A DNA stretch of 7,595 bases from Candidatus Woesearchaeota archaeon (lineage in GTDB: Archaea; Nanobdellota; Nanobdellia; Woesearchaeales; SM23-78). Positions 4,436 to 7,595 of the stretch are shown one piece after another. The stretch is taken from contig JAFGBP010000041.1 of NCBI GenBank assembly GCA_016933095.1, positions 1 through 7,595 on the forward strand, written 5' to 3'. Below the pieces are notes generated by a model that did not search any database, had not been told where the DNA came from, and worked only from the letters and a program-made list of their open reading frames with translations. Within the stretch, counting starts at the first letter, position 1. Every line of letters starts with the position of its first letter. The translations under genes and the position numbers were made by a program.

Positions 4436-4825
4436 TTAAAAATGCGGCATAAAATTATAATCAGTCAAATTCTTCTTTCGGCACTCTTCATACACTTTAT
4501 CAAAAATATCTAACTGGCCTGCATTAGCAGCAGCAGTCCTTGCACCCTGTCGTATGCAGTATTCCCCCATTTGCTTCCTTAAAACGCGCTCATCAAGCCG
4601 ATTATGTTTTTTTATGCTGACCCGAGTTCGCAGGTATGCCCTCAGTCCATCCTGATAAAACCCAACGCCCGCTAAAAAGCCAAGCACCCCCCATGAAAGA
4701 TCAGCAAGGTTATGACGCAGGGCCGCATCTGCTGTAAATAAAGCACTAGAAACAAGATATGCAGAGCCGTGCGGACTTATTCTGATTGGGGTGAGCAGAT
4801 GTTCCAGCGTTGTTCTTGCGTTCAT
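4436..4825 (-). CDS. Unrecognised protein, possible membrane segments
   Basis: I place the start at ATG 4825 (129 aa), not at the longer in-frame TTG at 4903 (155 aa). A TATA box on the minus strand at 4857-4845 is centred 26 bases before this ATG, as at other leaderless genes here, and the extra 26 codons would contain that promoter. The N-terminal half has moderately hydrophobic stretches (GSAYLVSSALFTADAAL and LSWGVLGFLAGVGFY) that may be one or two membrane helices or an amphipathic pair. The C-terminal half is basic, then helical (RKQMGEYCIRQGARTAAANA, DIFDKVYEECRKKN). No known domain is recognised. It is the first gene of a two-gene operon with 3977-4417 and diverges from the phosphoglycerate mutase-like gene. 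Confidence 0.72.
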   Translation of the reverse strand: MNARTTLEHLLTPIRISPHGSAYLVSSALFTADAALRHNLADLSWGVLGFLAGVGFYQDGLRAYLRTRVSIKKHNRLDERVLRKQMGEYCIRQGARTAAANAGQLDIFDKVYEECRKKNLTDYNFMPHF

Positions 4826-4844
4826 CCAGCAAATGCCTAAGTCA

Positions 4845-4857
4845 TATTTTATAAAAG
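4845..4857 (-). promoter_or_regulatory. TATA box of the minus-strand two-gene operon
   Basis: On the minus strand this reads TTTTATAAAATAT. Its centre near 4851 lies 26 bases from the ATG at 4825. It decides the start of that gene, because the longer TTG reading would run through the promoter. Confidence 0.65.
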
Positions 4858-4905
4858 TTTCGGTTTTATTACTACTCCATAATAGTTTCAAATTATTCGG
4901 CAAAA

Positions 4906-4914
4906 TTTTTAAAT
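4906..4914 (+). promoter_or_regulatory. TATA box of the phosphoglycerate mutase-like gene, leaderless
   Basis: TTTTTAAAT, centred at 4910, is about 26 bases before the ATG at 4936. With the minus-strand TATA box near 4851, this makes a compact divergent promoter region. Confidence 0.65.
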
Positions 4915-4935
4915 ATCCCCTCCAAGAATCACAAT

Positions 4936-5598
4936 ATGAAACTCCACATCTACCTATTCAGGCACGGCCAGACGACCTTCAACAGGGACCGCCGGTTCAC
5001 AGGCTGGCTAAACCCTCCGCTCACCAAACGCGGGGTGCAGGATGCAAAGAAGATCGCCCGGAAGCTAAAAAGCAAGCGGATCGACGTGGCGTTCCAAAGC
5101 CACACCAGAAGAAGCAAAGACACCCTGAAAGAAGTCCTGAGATACCACCCTGAGTGCAAGGCGATAATCGAGAACGACCTCATGATAGAGCGAAGCTACG
5201 GAAAGCTCCAGGGAAAGACCCACACCGCCTTTGTCAAGCAGGAAGGCACGGAAGACTACAAGACGCTCCTCCACTGGCACAAGATCGACCACTTAAGTGG
5301 AAAAGCCAAGAAAGAATTCATCAGACATGTCGGAGAAGCAGAGCTGCAGATAGTAAGACGCTCATACAACACACCTCCACCAGGAGGAGAAAGCTTGAAG
5401 ATGGTAGAAGCGCGAGTGAATAAATTCCTGAAAATGCTCATCCCCTTCATGAAGAAGAACAAGGTAAACGTCGCCATATCCGCGCACGGAAACTCGATGA
5501 GGCCGTTCCGACGCCACTTCGAGAAGTTCAGCAAGGACGAGATGATGAAGCTCGAGAACCCCTGGGACGACTATTTCGATTACGCCATAAACGTGTGA
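4936..5598 (+). CDS. 2,3-bisphosphoglycerate-dependent phosphoglycerate mutase-like protein (histidine phosphatase superfamily)
   Basis: This is a cytoplasmic enzyme of the histidine phosphatase fold. By similarity to GpmA it would interconvert 3- and 2-phosphoglycerate through a phosphohistidine. The motifs are in order: RHGQTTFN at 9-16 with catalytic H10; FTGWLNPPLTKRG at 21-33, matching the substrate-loop FTGW of GpmA; R59 in the SHTRRSKDT helix; the acid residue E85 in IERSYGKLQGK; PPPGGESL at 147-154; and AHGNSMR with H184. At 220 aa it is shorter than bacterial GpmA (about 250), mainly in the middle and C-terminus. A phosphatase of another substrate therefore cannot be excluded. Most archaea use cofactor-independent mutases, so a bacterial origin is plausible. 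It has its own leaderless promoter and is separate from the transglycosylase gene downstream. Confidence 0.87.
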   Translation: MKLHIYLFRHGQTTFNRDRRFTGWLNPPLTKRGVQDAKKIARKLKSKRIDVAFQSHTRRSKDTLKEVLRYHPECKAIIENDLMIERSYGKLQGKTHTAFVKQEGTEDYKTLLHWHKIDHLSGKAKKEFIRHVGEAELQIVRRSYNTPPPGGESLKMVEARVNKFLKMLIPFMKKNKVNVAISAHGNSMRPFRRHFEKFSKDEMMKLENPWDDYFDYAINV

Positions 5599-5609
5599 AC
5601 ATGCATAAA

Positions 5610-5619
5610 GCTTAAATAT
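5610..5619 (+). promoter_or_regulatory. TATA box of the transglycosylase gene
   Basis: GCTTAAATAT, centred near 5615, lies about 29 bases before the GTG start at 5644, giving no leader or a very short one. It is just 12 bases after the preceding stop. Confidence 0.55.
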
Positions 5620-5643
5620 CTGTTTTACCTACACATCATTGCT

Positions 5644-6576
5644 GTGAACAGGAGAACTTTTCTGCACATCACAACAGGGGCTGTAGCCGGATCGCTCTTA
5701 GGGTTAGACGCCCTGGCAGACGAAACAGGCAGGTCACACCCTGCATATCCGAGAAAGCGCTCTGGCCTCATAAAGGAGAAGGAAGATCTCGTAGCAGAGA
5801 TCAACAAGCTGATCGAAGAGACATGCCCTGGAAAGGGTTATGACGCAAAGCAATTCTTTGATGACCAGAGGTTCAGGTTCCATAGGAGCGTCGTTCGCGG
5901 AGTCGAGAGAAGCGATGCCAACACTGAGCGATGGAAGAAGAAGATAAAAGACAAAAGCGAAGAAGAGATCTTCAAATTGCACGTGGATTCCGCAAGGAGA
6001 TATTGGGCAAACATCGGCATTGCCGCATTTATTGGAATAGGACAAAGATTCTATGATGAGAATCGTGAGTTCCTGCAGCAAATACAAAGCACATACAAAG
6101 TGCATGCGAACTATATTGCTGCGTTCCTTGCGCTTGAGAGCAAGGGAGTGGATGAGTTTGGAGATCACGACCCTTTTAACAGGCTTGCAAGCTATCACTT
6201 TACAAGGAGGAAAGCAGAGTTATGCAACACACACTTACCCCACCTCGTCATCTTGTCCTATGAAAGAGGACTAAATCCGCATGATATCCCAGGAAGCACT
6301 GCAGGAGCAATCACAGGAAGCCAGATGCTTCCCAAAATCGTTCGCGACTTCTTCATCAGTCTTAGTGAAGAAAGGAAAAACAAGCCTGACTTCTACCATC
6401 CAGAGGATTGCATCGTTTCGACTGCAAATTATTTGGCACCTCATTGGGACATAACTCATGATGCCTGCCACCCCAGATATAATGATTGCCCCCTGAAAAA
6501 AGCCATATTGGCGTATAACAAGAGCACAAAATACGCTCTGACAATAACGAAGATTGCAGAGAGCATAAAACTTTAA
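5644..6576 (+). CDS. Tat-exported MltB-family lytic transglycosylase (SLT_2-like)
   Basis: By family this enzyme cleaves peptidoglycan glycan strands. Residues 1-25 form a Tat signal peptide: twin arginine in NRRTFL (2-7), a hydrophobic core, and an ALA/DE cleavage site near 25; there is no lipobox. The MltB-type catalytic domain follows. E165 in ALESKGVDEFG aligns with the catalytic glutamate of the GVET motif. FNRLASYHFTRRKAEL (178-193) matches the ALATLAF-RR segment. GSTAGAITGSQMLP (217-230) matches GSYAGAMG--QFMP, HPEDCIVSTANYL (252-264) the SVANY segment, and AYNKSTKYALTITKIAE (290-306) the terminal YN-S motif. The domain thus appears complete at 310 aa. Five cysteines (61, 194, 256, 275, 282) could form disulfides outside the cell. 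The GTG start fixes the signal peptide and suits the TATA position. An archaeon would have no peptidoglycan of its own, so bacterial walls are the likely target. Confidence 0.85.
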   Translation: MNRRTFLHITTGAVAGSLLGLDALADETGRSHPAYPRKRSGLIKEKEDLVAEINKLIEETCPGKGYDAKQFFDDQRFRFHRSVVRGVERSDANTERWKKKIKDKSEEEIFKLHVDSARRYWANIGIAAFIGIGQRFYDENREFLQQIQSTYKVHANYIAAFLALESKGVDEFGDHDPFNRLASYHFTRRKAELCNTHLPHLVILSYERGLNPHDIPGSTAGAITGSQMLPKIVRDFFISLSEERKNKPDFYHPEDCIVSTANYLAPHWDITHDACHPRYNDCPLKKAILAYNKSTKYALTITKIAESIKL

Positions 6577-6580
6577 AAAT
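6571..6580 (+). promoter_or_regulatory. TATA box of alaX, leaderless, overlapping the upstream stop
   Basis: CTTTAAAAAT overlaps the stop codon of the transglycosylase gene (6574-6576). Its centre is about 27 bases before the ATG at 6602, so alaX can be transcribed independently despite the 25-base gap. Confidence 0.58.
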
Positions 6581-6601
6581 AGTCCATCATCAACAATTCT
6601 T

Positions 6602-7318
6602 ATGACACAAGCAGCTTACTTACTTGATTGTTATACAAAAGAGTTCGTTGGAACCGTAAAGAGCGTGAAGGATGACAAGTTCGTTGTTCTGGAAGAGACT
6701 TACTTCTATCCGCAGAGCGGAGGCCAGCCTTTCGACACCGGCAGGATATTGAAGGAGGACGGCTCTGAGCACAACGTCGTGTTCGTCGGCAAGTTCGGGG
6801 GCGAGATCAGCCACGAGGTCGACAAGCCAGGCTTGAAAGCGGGCGACAAGGTAAGGTGCGTGATTGATTGGGACAGGCGGTACAAGCACATGAGGATGCA
6901 CACCGCCGCCCACGTGTTGTCCAACGTCATAGAGAAGGACGCAGGGGCCTTGATCACAGGAAACCAGCTAGGTCTCCAGCAGAGCAGGATCGACTTCTCG
7001 CTCGAGGATTTTGACCGCGAAAAGTTCAAGGAGTACGAGGCGCACGCAAATAGGATTGTCTCTGAGGGCCACGACGTCAACTTATTCCTGATGTCAAGGG
7101 ATGAGGCAGAGGAGAAGGTCGAGCGGCTTAGCGGCCTGGCAAAGGGGTTGCCTCCTGAAATCAGGGAAGTCAGGCTAGTAGAGATCGAAGGATTGGTCAT
7201 AGAGGCTTGCGGCGGGACTCACTTGGCAAATACGAGCGAGATCAAGGGAATCAGGATCACTAAGATGGAGAACAAGGGCGCTAAGAACCGGCGGGTCTAC
7301 TTCGAGCTTGCTGAGTAA
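6602..7318 (+). CDS. alaX: Alanyl-tRNA editing protein AlaX-M
   Basis: This free-standing trans-editing protein hydrolyses mischarged (Ser or Gly) tRNA-Ala, homologous to the editing domain of AlaRS. At 238 aa it is the medium, AlaX-M type. The N-terminal beta-barrel domain contains the glycine motif YPQSGGQPFDTG (36-47). The zinc and catalytic site is complete: HTAAH with H100 and H104, and CGGTH with C203 and H207, followed by LANTSEI. It is cytoplasmic, with no signal or membrane segment. ATG at 6602 is set by the TATA box 27 bases upstream and the lack of a Shine-Dalgarno site. It is transcribed on its own in tandem with the transglycosylase gene, with no evident functional link. Weak T-rich termination follows. 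Confidence 0.95.
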   Translation: MTQAAYLLDCYTKEFVGTVKSVKDDKFVVLEETYFYPQSGGQPFDTGRILKEDGSEHNVVFVGKFGGEISHEVDKPGLKAGDKVRCVIDWDRRYKHMRMHTAAHVLSNVIEKDAGALITGNQLGLQQSRIDFSLEDFDREKFKEYEAHANRIVSEGHDVNLFLMSRDEAEEKVERLSGLAKGLPPEIREVRLVEIEGLVIEACGGTHLANTSEIKGIRITKMENKGAKNRRVYFELAE

Positions 7319-7327
7319 TCCGCCCTT

Positions 7328-7364
7328 CACAGTTTTGAGCAGCATCCTACTCCTCTGTGTTTTT
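7328..7364 (+). terminator. Weak terminator after alaX
   Basis: CACAG (7328-7332) can pair with CTGTG (7355-7359) across a long loop, directly followed by five T residues (7360-7364). The stem is weak; the T run alone may suffice in archaea. Confidence 0.35.
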
Positions 7365-7374
7365 GATGGGCAAA

Positions 7375-7382
7375 TTTAAATA
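7375..7382 (+). promoter_or_regulatory. TATA box of the last gene, leaderless
   Basis: TTTAAATA is centred 26 bases before the ATG at 7405. It supports that ATG as a true start although the gene is cut by the window end. Confidence 0.6.
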
Positions 7383-7404
7383 CTAAGTTCTTCTCATATC
7401 ACGC

Positions 7405-7595
7405 ATGGACAAGGGGTTAAGTCTTGAAAAGGTAATTGAGATACTTGATAACACTTCTGACTCAAGAAGCCGCTCTGCATACGACCTTGCCAAGGATGCC
7501 GTTGAGGGGATGCCTCTGGACCAATACAATCATCTGTACCGCCACATGAGGGATTTGCTTGATCGTGCCCAGGATGATCTTTCGCAATCATTTGA
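7405..7595 (+). CDS. Unrecognised protein, 3' end outside the window
   Basis: An ATG at 7405 opens a frame of 63 codons with no stop before the window ends, so only the N-terminus is visible. The translation begins MDKGLSLEKVIEIL and continues as a hydrophilic, probably all-helical segment (IEILDNTSDSRSRSAYDLAK, DQYNHLYRHMRDLLDRAQDD). There is no signal peptide or membrane segment. The start is supported by a TATA box at leaderless distance and by the lack of a competing upstream start. An opposite-strand frame covering most of the same bases has no promoter. I do not recognise the family. Confidence 0.7.
   Translation, partial: MDKGLSLEKVIEILDNTSDSRSRSAYDLAKDAVEGMPLDQYNHLYRHMRDLLDRAQDDLSQSF

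Noticed and set aside
4826..4903. N-terminal extension of the minus-strand gene to TTG 4903
   Set aside because: The stretch contains the TATA box that would drive ATG 4825, and its far end abuts the TATA box of the divergent gene.
5734..6198. 154-aa minus-strand frame inside the transglycosylase gene
   Set aside because: The plus-strand frame carries the Tat signal and MltB motifs. The antisense frame has no start context.
6706..7200. 164-aa minus-strand frame inside alaX
   Set aside because: It is serine- and leucine-rich shadow coding opposite conserved zinc-site motifs.
7394..7591. 65-aa minus-strand frame at the window end
   Set aside because: It is opposite the ATG-started, TATA-supported frame at 7405 and overlaps it almost entirely.

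Overview
The window reads as archaeal. Almost every gene is preceded by an A/T-rich TATA box centred 25-29 bases upstream of its start codon, which implies leaderless mRNAs. The gene content includes an Ogg2-type 8-oxoguanine glycosylase, an AlaX-M tRNA-editing protein, a class I desulfoferrodoxin and a C/D-box guide RNA. The many short, unrecognised proteins and the compact layout suggest a DPANN-like (for example Woesearchaeota-like) genome, but that placement is inference: no rRNA or tRNA is present to settle it.

Bases 1-280 are non-coding. They hold a well-formed C/D-box sRNA with its own TATA box (58-125). Its D' guide is perfectly complementary over 10 bases to the universally conserved peptidyl-transferase segment of 23S rRNA. 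A second, diverged copy lies 116 bases downstream. It has lost its C box, whose place is taken by a compact double hairpin (149-187). The 3' end of a further C/D RNA may sit at 1-19. An unrecognised minus-strand protein (281-688) and a doubtful small plus-strand ORF (760-957) follow.

Bases 1018-1816 form an oxidative-stress operon: a perfect 16-bp palindrome upstream of a TATA box, glutaredoxin, superoxide reductase, then a hairpin-plus-T-tract terminator. Unlike its neighbours it has a leader with a clear Shine-Dalgarno site. Downstream are a DUF475/TerC-like membrane protein (1854-2780), an unknown acidic protein (2848-3261) and Ogg2 (3331-3963). Superoxide removal, thiol redox and 8-oxoguanine repair are therefore close together, although only the first two share a transcript.

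Two unrecognised minus-strand genes (3977-4417 and 4436-4825) form a probable operon. It diverges from a GpmA-like phosphoglycerate mutase (4936-5598).

Next comes the most surprising gene, 5644-6576. It encodes a Tat-exported MltB-family lytic transglycosylase, a peptidoglycan-cleaving enzyme in what looks like an archaeon with no peptidoglycan. AlaX-M (6602-7318) and the start of an unknown gene (7405 to the window end) close the window.
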